Shown: positions 8,337-17,467 of the stretch, piece after piece | Numbering within the stretch: the stretch's first letter is position 1 | How the letters are laid out: every line of letters begins with the position of its first letter | DNA from: Caryophanales bacterium UBA5455 | Lineage (GTDB): Bacteria > Bacillota_I > Bacilli_A > RFN20 > CAG-826 | NCBI GenBank assembly: GCA_002427365.1 | Contig: DIQT01000005.1 | Location: 1-34,107 of the forward strand | DNA length: 34,107 bases | Direction of reading: 5' to 3' | Notes under the pieces: model-generated | What the model was told of the DNA's origin: nothing | Seen by the model: only the letters and a program-made list of their open reading frames with translations | The model's database searches: none | Made by a program: the position numbers and the translations under genes

Positions 8337-10076
8337 TTATGATATTATATCGTTTCCTTCATGAGAACCACCAGTTTTATCGTCAGTCCAATAATAAATA
8401 TCATTTGATAAGGAAGGTTTATAAGTTTTCGAAGAATTAGTATTAAATTTATAATAACCATTATCCATTAAGCCATAAAGATAGCCTTTAATTTTAACGT
8501 GTCCGTTATTAAAACCCGTCCCGCCCCAGCCTCTATCTTTAACTTCAACATAATTATTTACTTTTTTATTTATTTTTACTTCTGCTTCTAAACTTGTTGT
8601 TTCAATTTTTGCAGCGAGCGGACTATTTACTTCAATGAGTCCATTATTAATTAACCTTGCGGCATAATATTCCTTTCTTGAAACCCAACCTTCTATCGTT
8701 TCTATTGGATCATTATTTGGAGCATACATTAATGGATATACTTTTTTTGTATTTTTGTCACTTTGACTTTCAAAACCGGTTTGAAAAAATATAACAGAGT
8801 TATTAATATGAATAGCCGCACCTGTATTTACTTTAACACGCGAACCTCGTAGAAACTTAAATGAGTTATACATATCAATTTTTCCTTTAGAAAAGGCTGT
8901 AAAATTAAATTTATACGATATTGGCAAATAAAAATTTGATGAGTCAATGGTAGCTATTGATATACTAATTTTTAAAGAATTTAGAGATAAGTCACCATTA
9001 ATTTTAAAATATGTCTTATTAGGTGCAACATTATTAGTAGTAGCGTCATTAGTTGTAAAAAATTTATCATTTGAAGGAACGTACTTGAAACTAATCGATC
9101 CTCCCTTTAACTCAAATAAAGATTTGTTAGAGCCACTAATAAGATTGATAATTTTATCTCCACCAAAAACAGAACCACCAGCCTTCACTCTTGTCGCGCT
9201 TTCTAATATTGCAGTCTCTTTACCTTCTTCATAATTAAAAACAATCTCTGTTTGAATGTTTGGAAAATCAAAAATATCAATTGGAAAAATTCGATATCCT
9301 AAACCATTCAAGTGTAAACTTTCAGTCCCGCCCTTCCAATCATAAATAACTAGTGGCATAAAAGTTTTGCTTCCAGCGTGATTATTAATTTTACTGCCAT
9401 GTGCTGCTCCATTATTACTAATAATTACTCCATTATCATCATGCTTATCAGGATAGCTTTGCTTAATATATCCATAACAATTCAAAGTTCAATAATTTTC
9501 AATTCTTGCTCTTTCATTTAATACAATTTGTGTAAATGATCCCACAGTGTGTCCATTAAGTCGCCCGCCAGTTCCAAGTTGGCCACCAATTTCTAATGTT
9601 CCACCTTCTTCAATTGTTAAAACTACATCTTCTTTGATGACAACCTCACTTTTCAAATTCGATAAATCTTTATAGTCAGAAAAGTTACTATTTTCCATCT
9701 TATCATGAACATTATACTCTTCAGGATTATCGGCTGTTCCATATGGCAAAATCAACGTAACATAATTTGCAATCTTAGCGCTAAGTTTGATAGTCGGATT
9801 AGCTCCTGGGATTACATAAACTGTCTGTGGTTTTTCTGTTTCTTTTTGTTTAACTTCAGCGACTTATAACGCTTTTTCAATCGAGGTATATTTTGTTGTT
9901 TCATCACTTGTTGTTTCATCACTTTTTATATACGCAACTGGAACAGATTTGGTTTTTCCATAACTATAATTACCAACATCACTAGCGGATTTTGAAATTA
10001 CCCAAATGCCATAACCAAAAGGCAATATTAAAAACATAATATACAATATAATTAAATATCTAAGTTTCTTTTTCAT
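8337..10076 (-). pseudogene. Decayed paralogue of the Hint-domain surface protein, two in-frame stops
   Basis: One reading frame runs from ATG 10076 to the stop at 8337 (about 580 codons) and matches the N-terminal two thirds of the intact protein at 10445-13045. It is interrupted by TAA at 9864-9866 (SIEKAL-stop-VAEV, where the intact copy has KALEVA) and TGA at 9489-9491 (ENY-stop-TLNCYGYIK, where the intact copy has NNGNINLYGYIK). Both look like single-base nonsense changes with the frame kept on either side. The signal segment (FLILPFGYGIWVISKSAS) is nearly unchanged, and 92 bases of DNA there are identical to the intact gene. The Ig-like and Hint domains are absent. It could be a dying gene, a sequence reservoir for recombination, or less likely a readthrough gene. 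Confidence 0.85.
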
Positions 10077-10192
10077 CCGCAATACGTTTCCTATCCATAT
10101 TGTTGAGGCAAATGAAGATTAATACATCAAGATCTATTTTGTCTCTTATTTGTATTTAAGTCCTTGCATTTACTTAAATACTTTTTTAAATA

Positions 10193-10240
10193 GTCTAGCG
10201 TTCAATCATTACTTAATGAATGGTGGCTTTTTTACTAGAC
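10193..10240. repeat. Nested inverted repeat
   Basis: GTCTAG (10193-10198) pairs with CTAGAC (10235-10240). Inside, TCATTA (10206-10211) pairs with TAATGA (10214-10219). There is no T-run directly after a GC-rich stem, so it is not an obvious terminator. It may be a remnant of a small mobile sequence or a DNA hairpin. Confidence 0.45.
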
Positions 10241-10387
10241 AAAAAGTATATTACCTTATTTAGCGCTACATTTCCATGGCCAATTTAACTAAATTATGTG
10301 AAAAAAGCCAAAAAATAACTAAATATTATATTTTTAAATAAAACAAGTCCATTTTCTATGAGTTTAAAATCATACATAAATATTAAA

Positions 10388-10417
10388 AACCGCCGGGAGA
10401 CTTGCCTCTCAGCGGTT
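10388..10417 (-). terminator. Intrinsic terminator of the Hint-domain gene
   Basis: AACCGC (10388-10393) pairs with GCGGTT (10412-10417), and GAGA (10397-10400) pairs with TCTC (10407-10410). On the minus strand the stem is followed by TTTTTAATA. It lies about 30-55 bases after the stop of the gene at 10445. Confidence 0.8.
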
Positions 10418-10444
10418 ATTAAGACTAGTTCTTATTTTAAGCTT

Positions 10445-13045
10445 TTATTCAGTCGCAATTGGTAAATAGCGATCAATTAAGTATTTAATATCTTCTTCAC
10501 TTATTAAACCTTTACCAACGGCAACCTTTAAGTATGGAGTTGGGAAGGCTGCATAAAAATCATAAGGAACTAAATCACTAAAATCATCATAGGTATATAA
10601 GCCATACCTTTCAATATCTGCAGTTTTCTTCGCGGCGTTATATTGAAGATTTTCATCATATTCAAAGATATTAAATAAGCCACTAATACCGCCTGGCATT
10701 GATAAAATTCCTTCGGTAATAAGGTTAAGATGATAGTAAGTTACTGGTGAACAGTATTCGACTAGTTCACGAACAACATAGGCATCAACAAGCGTTACTT
10801 CTCCAATTGTATCATCATCAACACCAACAAAGCGATCACCAATAAATGTTTCATAATTGCTTGCAGTAATATATTCATACATCATTGTTTCTAAATCGAA
10901 GAAACCATGTTCATACGTTAGTTTAATTGTTTTACCGTTACTAAATTTTAGGTAAACAACATCAGTTATTTCAGCGGCACTATCAACATCATCATTAAAG
11001 ATGACTGGTGCCACATCAATAGTCCCGGTTTCGTGATTAAAGACTTTAATCATGTCACCCGCTCGTAATAAACCGGCTTGTTTAGTGCTGCCATCTTCCA
11101 TAGTGACTAGTGTATTAAAGGCAATACACCCCCCCGTATCTTCTTTTTTAGTAGTGGCTGTAAAGCTGGCTGTCGCAGTCACCAAAGCTTGAGTTCCGTC
11201 GCTCTTTGTAAAATTGACTATACATGTTACTTCATAAGATATATCTTCATTAGTTTGGTTAGCAGGTGTAGTTAATGTAACTGTTTGCCCAGAATTAGAA
11301 CTTAATGAAGCGCCGTCATCACACGTCCAATTATAGGTAACATTTCTACTAGCATTTTCGGCAGGAGAAACTAAAGCGGATAAATTAAAGGTCCCAGTTG
11401 CATTGTTATCTGACGCTCCGCTTTTTGGAGATATCGTAACTGAGGTTATATCTGTTAATGGTAAATACCAATAGTCTCCCTTTGACTCAAAAGATTTAGA
11501 TTTAGGAAGTGTGGTTGGTTCATTTGGTTTACCTGTTGCGCCAAGATAACCTAAAGCATCTTGTACTTTGTTTTCTGTTTTGTCTGCCGATGCAAGAATG
11601 CTACTGCCCTTGGAAGACAAAATTTCCGTGGTTGTAACAGAGTCCGAAAAGCCATTATTGGTATTCAGTATTCCAGTATTTTCTGACGTTGCAACCAGTC
11701 CACCAAAAGCACTATTTAGATTCAAAATTCCGTTATTAACAAGATTTGCCGTTGTAAAAGATGAAGGATATAAATTACTTCCTCCAGTAATTATATTAGG
11801 AATGTATTCTTGATAAAAACTGACATCAGCACTGCATGTCACAGTTGCACCAGGTTTAATCAATAAAGAAGCCCCGCCCAAAAATTTCATTTTGTTTGAT
11901 ATAGTAAAAGTCCCTCTTTCAACTATAACTTGGTATTTGAAACACAAAGGACAATCCATTACTGATGTGTCAATCGTTATCGGCAAACCAACGTTTAACT
12001 CAATCCTTAAATTAGAAAGCGAAATATCTCCAAAAGTGTGAATCTCAGTTAGGTTCGCAGTCTCTGTGGTGGTTGATGCATTCACATCATTCGTGGTATA
12101 AAGAACATTACTAGGCGTGTATTTAATAGTCGCATAAGTCTCATAATTATTCGACAACTTAAATAAGCAAGAATCTGAATCCGTTCCTAAAACCAAAGCC
12201 TCAGGCGTTGACCATGAGTTGCCTGCATATATCGTTGCTAGACCATACATTTTGGAACCATAATAAAACTTCTGCAAAGACTGACAGTTAGGAAAATCGT
12301 AATTGCTAAAAGGCATTACTTCCTTTTTATAGCTAGCATAGGAATAGCTACCACCTCGGAAATCGTAAACCACAAACGGCAATTTTATAACTGATGAATT
12401 TACGTGTTCGACATAACTCCCGTTGTTCTTTGAAGATTCCTTAATGTATCCATATAAATTGATATTTCCGTTGTTAATAATCTTCGAGTTGTTCTCCATC
12501 AAGATTTCGCAGTAGCTACTTGCGGTTTGACCAGTAATGCCAACGGCTGATCCACCATATCCAATACTGCCTCCAACCGTTAAAGTGCCATTATTTGTCA
12601 GTGATAGATTTCCTCTGATTGTAACTTGATTTTTTCTATTTTTATTAACATTATCTGAATTCAAGTCTCCGAATGTCGCATTGCTTGTGGCATCGTTTCT
12701 GTTAAGAAAAGTATGAACATCGTTGCCATTATCCTCATAAGGCAAGCAAAGAGTGTCTCCGCTAGCAATCTCGCAATCTCTAGTGATTACAGGATTGGTG
12801 CCTGGAATTACATATATCGTGTCATTGTTCGCAGTATCTTCCGCCGCCACTTCCAAGGCCTTTTCTATTGAAGTATATTTTGTACTTGGATTGCTAGAAA
12901 TATAAGCAACCGGCCCTTCAATTTTCCCATAATCATAAGACGCTGTTCCGCTTGCGGATTTTGAAATTACCCAAATGCCATAACCAAAAGGCAATATTAA
13001 AAACATAATATACAATATAATTAAATATCTAAGTTTCTTTTTCAT
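10445..13045 (-). CDS. Exported beta-rich surface protein with Ig-like and C-terminal Hint domain
   Basis: The product is 866 residues from ATG 13045; AAGGAGG lies about 12 bases ahead, and the frame upstream of it is not needed. Residues 1-33 are a hydrophobic export signal ending in FGYGIWVISKSAS. Residues about 35-500 are Asn/Gly/Thr-rich with recurrent short beta strands (NLSLTNNGTLTVGG), resembling a beta-helix adhesin. Residues about 530-632 look like one Ig-like domain. Residue 640 starts a Hint domain: GGCIAFNTLVTMEDGSTK, then LLRAGDM, the block-B motif TYEH, and YYHLNLITEGIL. Hint domains self-cleave or ligate through the first Cys. The usual C-terminal HN of splicing inteins is not seen, so protein splicing is unlikely; cleavage or hedgehog-like transfer is possible. 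It follows the third SipW-type protein by 83 bases. Confidence 0.82.
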   Translation of the reverse strand: MKKKLRYLIILYIMFLILPFGYGIWVISKSASGTASYDYGKIEGPVAYISSNPSTKYTSIEKALEVAAEDTANNDTIYVIPGTNPVITRDCEIASGDTLCLPYEDNGNDVHTFLNRNDATSNATFGDLNSDNVNKNRKNQVTIRGNLSLTNNGTLTVGGSIGYGGSAVGITGQTASSYCEILMENNSKIINNGNINLYGYIKESSKNNGSYVEHVNSSVIKLPFVVYDFRGGSYSYASYKKEVMPFSNYDFPNCQSLQKFYYGSKMYGLATIYAGNSWSTPEALVLGTDSDSCLFKLSNNYETYATIKYTPSNVLYTTNDVNASTTTETANLTEIHTFGDISLSNLRIELNVGLPITIDTSVMDCPLCFKYQVIVERGTFTISNKMKFLGGASLLIKPGATVTCSADVSFYQEYIPNIITGGSNLYPSSFTTANLVNNGILNLNSAFGGLVATSENTGILNTNNGFSDSVTTTEILSSKGSSILASADKTENKVQDALGYLGATGKPNEPTTLPKSKSFESKGDYWYLPLTDITSVTISPKSGASDNNATGTFNLSALVSPAENASRNVTYNWTCDDGASLSSNSGQTVTLTTPANQTNEDISYEVTCIVNFTKSDGTQALVTATASFTATTKKEDTGGCIAFNTLVTMEDGSTKQAGLLRAGDMIKVFNHETGTIDVAPVIFNDDVDSAAEITDVVYLKFSNGKTIKLTYEHGFFDLETMMYEYITASNYETFIGDRFVGVDDDTIGEVTLVDAYVVRELVEYCSPVTYYHLNLITEGILSMPGGISGLFNIFEYDENLQYNAAKKTADIERYGLYTYDDFSDLVPYDFYAAFPTPYLKVAVGKGLISEEDIKYLIDRYLPIATE

Positions 13046-13128
13046 TTTAATCGCTAGCCTCCTTAAATTAATAAAAAACAAATAAAATTTATTTTAAAGT
13101 GTATTTTATTAACTAAACTTAATAAATT

Positions 13129-13878
13129 TTAAATTGACATTCCAACTTCAAAAATAAATTGAAAAGGGTTATCTTCAGGAAATTCATTATAAATATGGGC
13201 AGTAAAGACAGCGGGGTCTGTTGAATAAGCACTAAAATCAAAGAGATATCCTACTTCAAAGCGAATCGACTTATTATCCGCAGTGAGTTCTGGTTTTTCA
13301 AAAGTTATTGTTGTTACAAAACTATAACCATCACTAAATACCCCATCATATTTACCGGTTTCTTTGTTTAACCCGACAAGGTCAACGCTTGGTGTTGCGA
13401 TTACACTAACGTTTGATGATAAATAAATATTTTGAAATAATCGAAAGTTTGTCGTTCCAACTTTTACTATTTTATTTTTTAATGTAACTTTAAGATTTAC
13501 TTCATTGAGATTTGTTAAAAAGGGATATAGTTTTTCATAATCAAGGGTAAAGGCGAATGGGGCATCAAACATAAATTCATATGTATCATTTTCAATTGTT
13601 TCATCATCAATAACAAGACCATTTGGCGTAATCTCAACTAAAGGCCGGACCAGTGTCTCATCAATATTAATAAAAGTCGAGATTCCTAATGTGTCTTCAA
13701 CTTCAATATTACCATTAATACTTTCCAAGCCTTCTTTAACAAAAACCCAACTAGAAAAACCGCTGCTAAACACCGAAAAAGCGGTAAGCAAAATCGTACC
13801 TAAGCCAAAACTTTTGAATAAGAAGTTTTTCTTATACGAACTCGTTGTTTTTCGTTTTTTGTTTTGTTTTTTGTTCAT
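13129..13878 (-). CDS. SipW-type signal peptide protein, third member
   Basis: The product has 249 residues. A Lys-rich N-terminus is followed by a hydrophobic segment (about 24-48: LFKSFGLGTILLTAFSVFSS, then GFSSWVFV), and after it INGNIEVEDT. This resembles the SipW-dependent signal style of TasA/camelysin proteins (hydrophobic core, small residues, aromatic, then a GN/DG turn and a beta strand). The mature part is beta-rich and acidic. Near the end RFEVGYLFDF followed by STDPAVFTA resembles the FGFAWG and ENPSVFYD segments of the proteins at 24758 and 24013, so I take it as a distant paralogue. It lies 22 bases after the lipoprotein gene. The ribosome site (AGAGAAAG) is weak. Exact function is unknown. 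Confidence 0.65.
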   Translation of the reverse strand: MNKKQNKKRKTTSSYKKNFLFKSFGLGTILLTAFSVFSSGFSSWVFVKEGLESINGNIEVEDTLGISTFINIDETLVRPLVEITPNGLVIDDETIENDTYEFMFDAPFAFTLDYEKLYPFLTNLNEVNLKVTLKNKIVKVGTTNFRLFQNIYLSSNVSVIATPSVDLVGLNKETGKYDGVFSDGYSFVTTITFEKPELTADNKSIRFEVGYLFDFSAYSTDPAVFTAHIYNEFPEDNPFQFIFEVGMSI

Positions 13879-13900
13879 AACTTTCTCTTTTTATAAAAGT

Positions 13901-15034
13901 TTAGTTTTGTTCCCATTTCGCATAAAGGGTCATATTTGTATAGACACTAACAAATTCATTAAACCTACCGGATGTAATATCTGGCGTTTTTGATGCATAC
14001 CAACCAGTAAATATATAACCATCTAATACAGGTGTGGGAATTTTATAGTTTGTATCCGCATATGTATCATAAATGGTATGACCTTTTAAAACTTCATAAA
14101 TTGGTTTGTAGTCTGGTAAAACTTTATTATCTTCCCAGCCGGCATATAGCCCACTTGGAGCGTTTAAATCAAAGGTAACTGTATAATAAACTTCTTCTTG
14201 CATATCATCAAAGAAAAATTGACTTTCCCAACCATACACTGTTTTAAGATAAATAATATTATATTGCCGGTCATAATAATAATCGCCAACAATCCCAAGG
14301 TTGCTTTGGGGATAACCATAACCATTTAACCAAGTCGCCGGTCGTTCAACTTTAACCGTGTAATCTTTACCATCATTCATTTTAAATGTATAAATATATT
14401 GGTCATCTTCTTTTGTTAAAAAGATTCCCGAAATCGATTGACCATCTTTTCCGTCTTCACCTTTTTTCCCGGCTGGAATTGTTAGGACAACATCATCAAG
14501 ATCAGAGAAACTAACGGTGACTTTAATATTATCGTTTTCATCAACTTCTTGATTAACACCAGTAATTGTTGTGCCATCTTTTCCATCTTTTGGCATTTGA
14601 ACTTCAAATTGAGTTACTTCACCATTACTTAAAGTGACTGTAACAATTGTAAGGTTTTCTTCTTCACTTGGAGCGGAAGTAATATCAACAATTGAAACAC
14701 CATGCTTTACTTTAAATTCAAACGGATCGATACTTTTATCCGTGTAAACAATTTTAATTGTTTTCGATAAGCCGTCTTCACTAGGAATTTCAATAATTTC
14801 TTCGATGCCATTACCCGTTTTTCCTTGGGGAATAATAAATGTTAAGGGATCTTTCGCATTATCCACAAAGGTGAAAGTAACAACAACATCACCATCATCA
14901 TTAATAGTTGAAACAACCGTATCAAGGACAACTTCCTTTGTCTTAAAGAAGCTTGAACAACTTACGAGTGTTGAAGATAGTAAAATCGCTAATAATCCTT
15001 TCTTCAATCCGTTTCTAAATTTATTAAACCGCAT
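13901..15034 (-). CDS. Surface lipoprotein with five short repeats and an InlB B-repeat
   Basis: This 377-residue lipoprotein has signal peptide 1-25 with lipobox LVSC and lipidated Cys26. Five repeats of about 40 residues (roughly 35-80, 81-118, 119-160, 161-204, 205-232) share a pattern of DDG/N-turn, beta strand, then IP.GK.G...I..I; several contain GKDG or GEDGKDG. Residues about 283-377 form an InlB B-repeat (Flg_new type): YYTVTFDLN, GHTIYDTY, DGYIFTGWYA and MTLYAKWEQ, a module common in Firmicutes surface proteins. AGGAGGAG lies 7 bases before the ATG and the gene follows the beta-helix gene by 15 bases. It probably sits on the outer face of the membrane as part of the export or surface system. 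No enzyme motif is seen. Confidence 0.85.
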   Translation of the reverse strand: MRFNKFRNGLKKGLLAILLSSTLVSCSSFFKTKEVVLDTVVSTINDDGDVVVTFTFVDNAKDPLTFIIPQGKTGNGIEEIIEIPSEDGLSKTIKIVYTDKSIDPFEFKVKHGVSIVDITSAPSEEENLTIVTVTLSNGEVTQFEVQMPKDGKDGTTITGVNQEVDENDNIKVTVSFSDLDDVVLTIPAGKKGEDGKDGQSISGIFLTKEDDQYIYTFKMNDGKDYTVKVERPATWLNGYGYPQSNLGIVGDYYYDRQYNIIYLKTVYGWESQFFFDDMQEEVYYTVTFDLNAPSGLYAGWEDNKVLPDYKPIYEVLKGHTIYDTYADTNYKIPTPVLDGYIFTGWYASKTPDITSGRFNEFVSVYTNMTLYAKWEQN

Positions 15035-15049
15035 GTTTTACTCCTCCTG

Positions 15050-17467
15050 TTACGACCGTTTCTTGAGTAATTCAAAGTCTGGGTTGGCTTTGTATAAGTA
15101 TTTGTTTTTATATGAATAGTAATTAAAGGAACTAAAGCCCGTAGCGCTTAGAACGGACCGCTGCATTAGTTTAGTAATCGTGTCACCACTGCTACTTGTT
15201 AAGATGTGGCTTAGTAAGTCTAATTCAATTGGTTCGCTCCAATTTTCATTCGCGTTTAATTCATCGACATTAACTTTTGATAAGTTAAGTCCACCCCCAT
15301 AATAAATCACAGGGATATTAACATATTTTACCACATTTTCATCGACTTCCTCAACCGCTGCGATTCCTTTACTCGTCGCCGTATTTTCCACAACCGAGCG
15401 AATTGGGAAGATATCATCAACGGTGTAAACTTTACCATTACCAATATCGAGTTGGGTTAATACTTCGGAAATATTTTCATTAATTAAATTACTAACATCA
15501 AGTGATGTAACATCTTTATAGTCATAAAATGCGGTGTCGCCTTTTAAGATTAATTCCACAGGGTAAGAAACCCCGCCGACCTTCGAAATATCAATGCTTG
15601 CAACGAGGCCACTTAATGTTGTTGATAACAATGATGGAAGTCCATTATATAAGAATGGTCCATTAAACATTGATTCTAAGGCAATCGCGGCGATACCTGA
15701 TTGATAGAAATATGTATCTTCAACGGTCACATCACCTTTATAAATCGGATTTCCGCTAGCGTCCGTAACTAGCGCTTCTTGGTTAATTAGATTATCAAGC
15801 GCCTTCATCGCCTTTTTAATTTGGGAGCTTGTGCCTTTTTGCGAAAGCATGAACGCACTAATAAGCCCATCCGCGGTATTTGTTTCATAGTTTTCACTTT
15901 GCACATCATTAAGCCCTAAGGCTTTTTCTGGATACGCAAAGTAATCTTTAAATTTCGTCGTGCTACTATTTAATTCACCACTAGCGGTATACGTGACACC
16001 GGTTGCGTCTTCATTTGGGGTTTCAAATTCATTTGCTCCAACGGAAAGCAAGAATTGCCGCGATGTTGAAATAAAACAATTTTTAATTAGTGTGTTTATC
16101 GATGAAAAGACGCGGACCCCTTGCCGAGCATTTCGAATTTGACTATTAATAATCGTTACGTTCTCTCCATATATATCAATGCCATTACCCGTATAGTTTA
16201 AGTTATTTAAATTATTACCAAAGTCGGCATTACGAATATTAATATCACGAAGGGTAATATCATCACCTTCAACATAAAGTAAGGAGTTATCTTGCCCATA
16301 GGCGCGCGCTAATTCGAGTGTACTTGGATCACCAAGCGCAAATAAGGCAAGCGGCCCTCTAAATAAGTTATCCGCCGTTAAGGAGGCAATTGTTACCCCT
16401 TGAACACTTGTTGTTGTGCCATAAGGATATGTTAAGTTATGCCCATTAAGTTTATAGCCATTACCATAATAATCTTTGGTAATATGAAGACCAGCGATGA
16501 CTTCACTACTTAGTTTTGTTGCCTTAACTTTATTCCAATCATCAATAAACTTCCGGTTATACGTTGTTTCGTAGCGATACACTTCACTAGCGAATGAGAA
16601 CCGTCGTGTTTCAAAGTCATAATGACCAAATAAAGTTGTATCATCACTTTTTAAGCGGTTATTACTATCATACGTATTCGCAAGTGATTCAAAGTGACGT
16701 TGTTGGACAACAATTTTTGGATTACTACTATTCGTTGCATCAAGAAGTTGATCATAGTTATAAACGTTATATCCGTCTTTTACAACGGAGAAGTTATAGC
16801 GCGTTGGTTCACTAAACGCGGGTGTGCTTAAGGCGAGTGACTTCTCTTCGACTTTATCAATGACGTCATGAACTTTAATTGTGTTATTTTCAAAGGTAAT
16901 ACCACTAGGAAGTTCTTCGATATATAAATCTTTTTCATATTCGTGCGGGATAACTTCAACGCTTAATTTAAGTGTGGCCTTTTGATAGCCATCATCCGTA
17001 TAATCATATTCACCTAAGTACGTTGTTCCTTCAATTCCCGCGGTGGAAGAAATAAGTGGGTTAATAATAATAACACCCGTATCATAAATTACTGCGTTAA
17101 AGGATTTAGCAATCGTGCCCCGGACATTAGAAACGGTAATTTTAATGTTGCCAAAATCATGCGTATTAATATAATATGAATTATCTTTTATTTCTAGCGT
17201 TGCGTAATCACTCGGATCACCTTCACTAACACTAATCGACCATTTAAGCTCGTTTAACGGGTCTTTTAAGGCGTCTTCGCTCCCAACGGGTGTTGCTTCA
17301 AGTTTTGTCGAAGTATCGATTTTAAACGCTTCATTTTGCCGATAACTCCAAATAATATCATTAAGGTCTTCGCTAATAAGATTAACGGAGAAATTAATAA
17401 TAAAAACGGAGAGAATCCCAATGACAAATGGAAGAATTAATAAGAACGGTAATGTTTTCTTTTTCAT
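15050..17467 (-). CDS. Membrane-anchored right-handed beta-helix protein
   Basis: The product has 805 residues. A single N-terminal hydrophobic segment (5-29) anchors or exports it. Residues about 35-230 are beta-rich and Ig-like (TLEIKDNSYYINTHDFGNIK). From about 330 to 600 there are parallel beta-helix coils typical of pectate-lyase-like proteins: LYVEGDDITLRDINIRNADF, GNGIDIYGENVTIINSQI, then RNARQGVRVFSS and NTLIKNCFIS. No catalytic site of a known polysaccharide lyase is evident, so it may be a binding or scaffold protein. It overlaps the permease gene by one base (TAATG) with GGAGGT 9 bases ahead. It is an obligate member of the operon, which ties its job to the transporter. Confidence 0.82.
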   Translation of the reverse strand: MKKKTLPFLLILPFVIGILSVFIINFSVNLISEDLNDIIWSYRQNEAFKIDTSTKLEATPVGSEDALKDPLNELKWSISVSEGDPSDYATLEIKDNSYYINTHDFGNIKITVSNVRGTIAKSFNAVIYDTGVIIINPLISSTAGIEGTTYLGEYDYTDDGYQKATLKLSVEVIPHEYEKDLYIEELPSGITFENNTIKVHDVIDKVEEKSLALSTPAFSEPTRYNFSVVKDGYNVYNYDQLLDATNSSNPKIVVQQRHFESLANTYDSNNRLKSDDTTLFGHYDFETRRFSFASEVYRYETTYNRKFIDDWNKVKATKLSSEVIAGLHITKDYYGNGYKLNGHNLTYPYGTTTSVQGVTIASLTADNLFRGPLALFALGDPSTLELARAYGQDNSLLYVEGDDITLRDINIRNADFGNNLNNLNYTGNGIDIYGENVTIINSQIRNARQGVRVFSSINTLIKNCFISTSRQFLLSVGANEFETPNEDATGVTYTASGELNSSTTKFKDYFAYPEKALGLNDVQSENYETNTADGLISAFMLSQKGTSSQIKKAMKALDNLINQEALVTDASGNPIYKGDVTVEDTYFYQSGIAAIALESMFNGPFLYNGLPSLLSTTLSGLVASIDISKVGGVSYPVELILKGDTAFYDYKDVTSLDVSNLINENISEVLTQLDIGNGKVYTVDDIFPIRSVVENTATSKGIAAVEEVDENVVKYVNIPVIYYGGGLNLSKVNVDELNANENWSEPIELDLLSHILTSSSGDTITKLMQRSVLSATGFSSFNYYSYKNKYLYKANPDFELLKKRS

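Larger units (their letters stand above)
10083..10444. other. Non-coding gap between the two paralogues
   Basis: No coding frame is supported. It contains the terminator of the intact Hint gene (10388-10417), an AT-rich stretch with a segment resembling one near 8200-8220, and a nested inverted repeat at 10193-10240. I found no convincing promoter for the decayed copy, and its ribosome site (AGGA) is poorer than that of the intact gene. Confidence 0.6.

Noticed and set aside
9489..9491. TGA in the decayed gene read as Trp (mycoplasma code)
   Set aside because: The other break is TAA, and TGA is clearly used as a stop in ATGA overlaps (for example 22982-22985).
13046..13081. Extension of the Hint protein to a TTG at 13081
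   Set aside because: It would place the AAGGAGG ribosome site inside the coding region; ATG 13045 matches the paralogue start.
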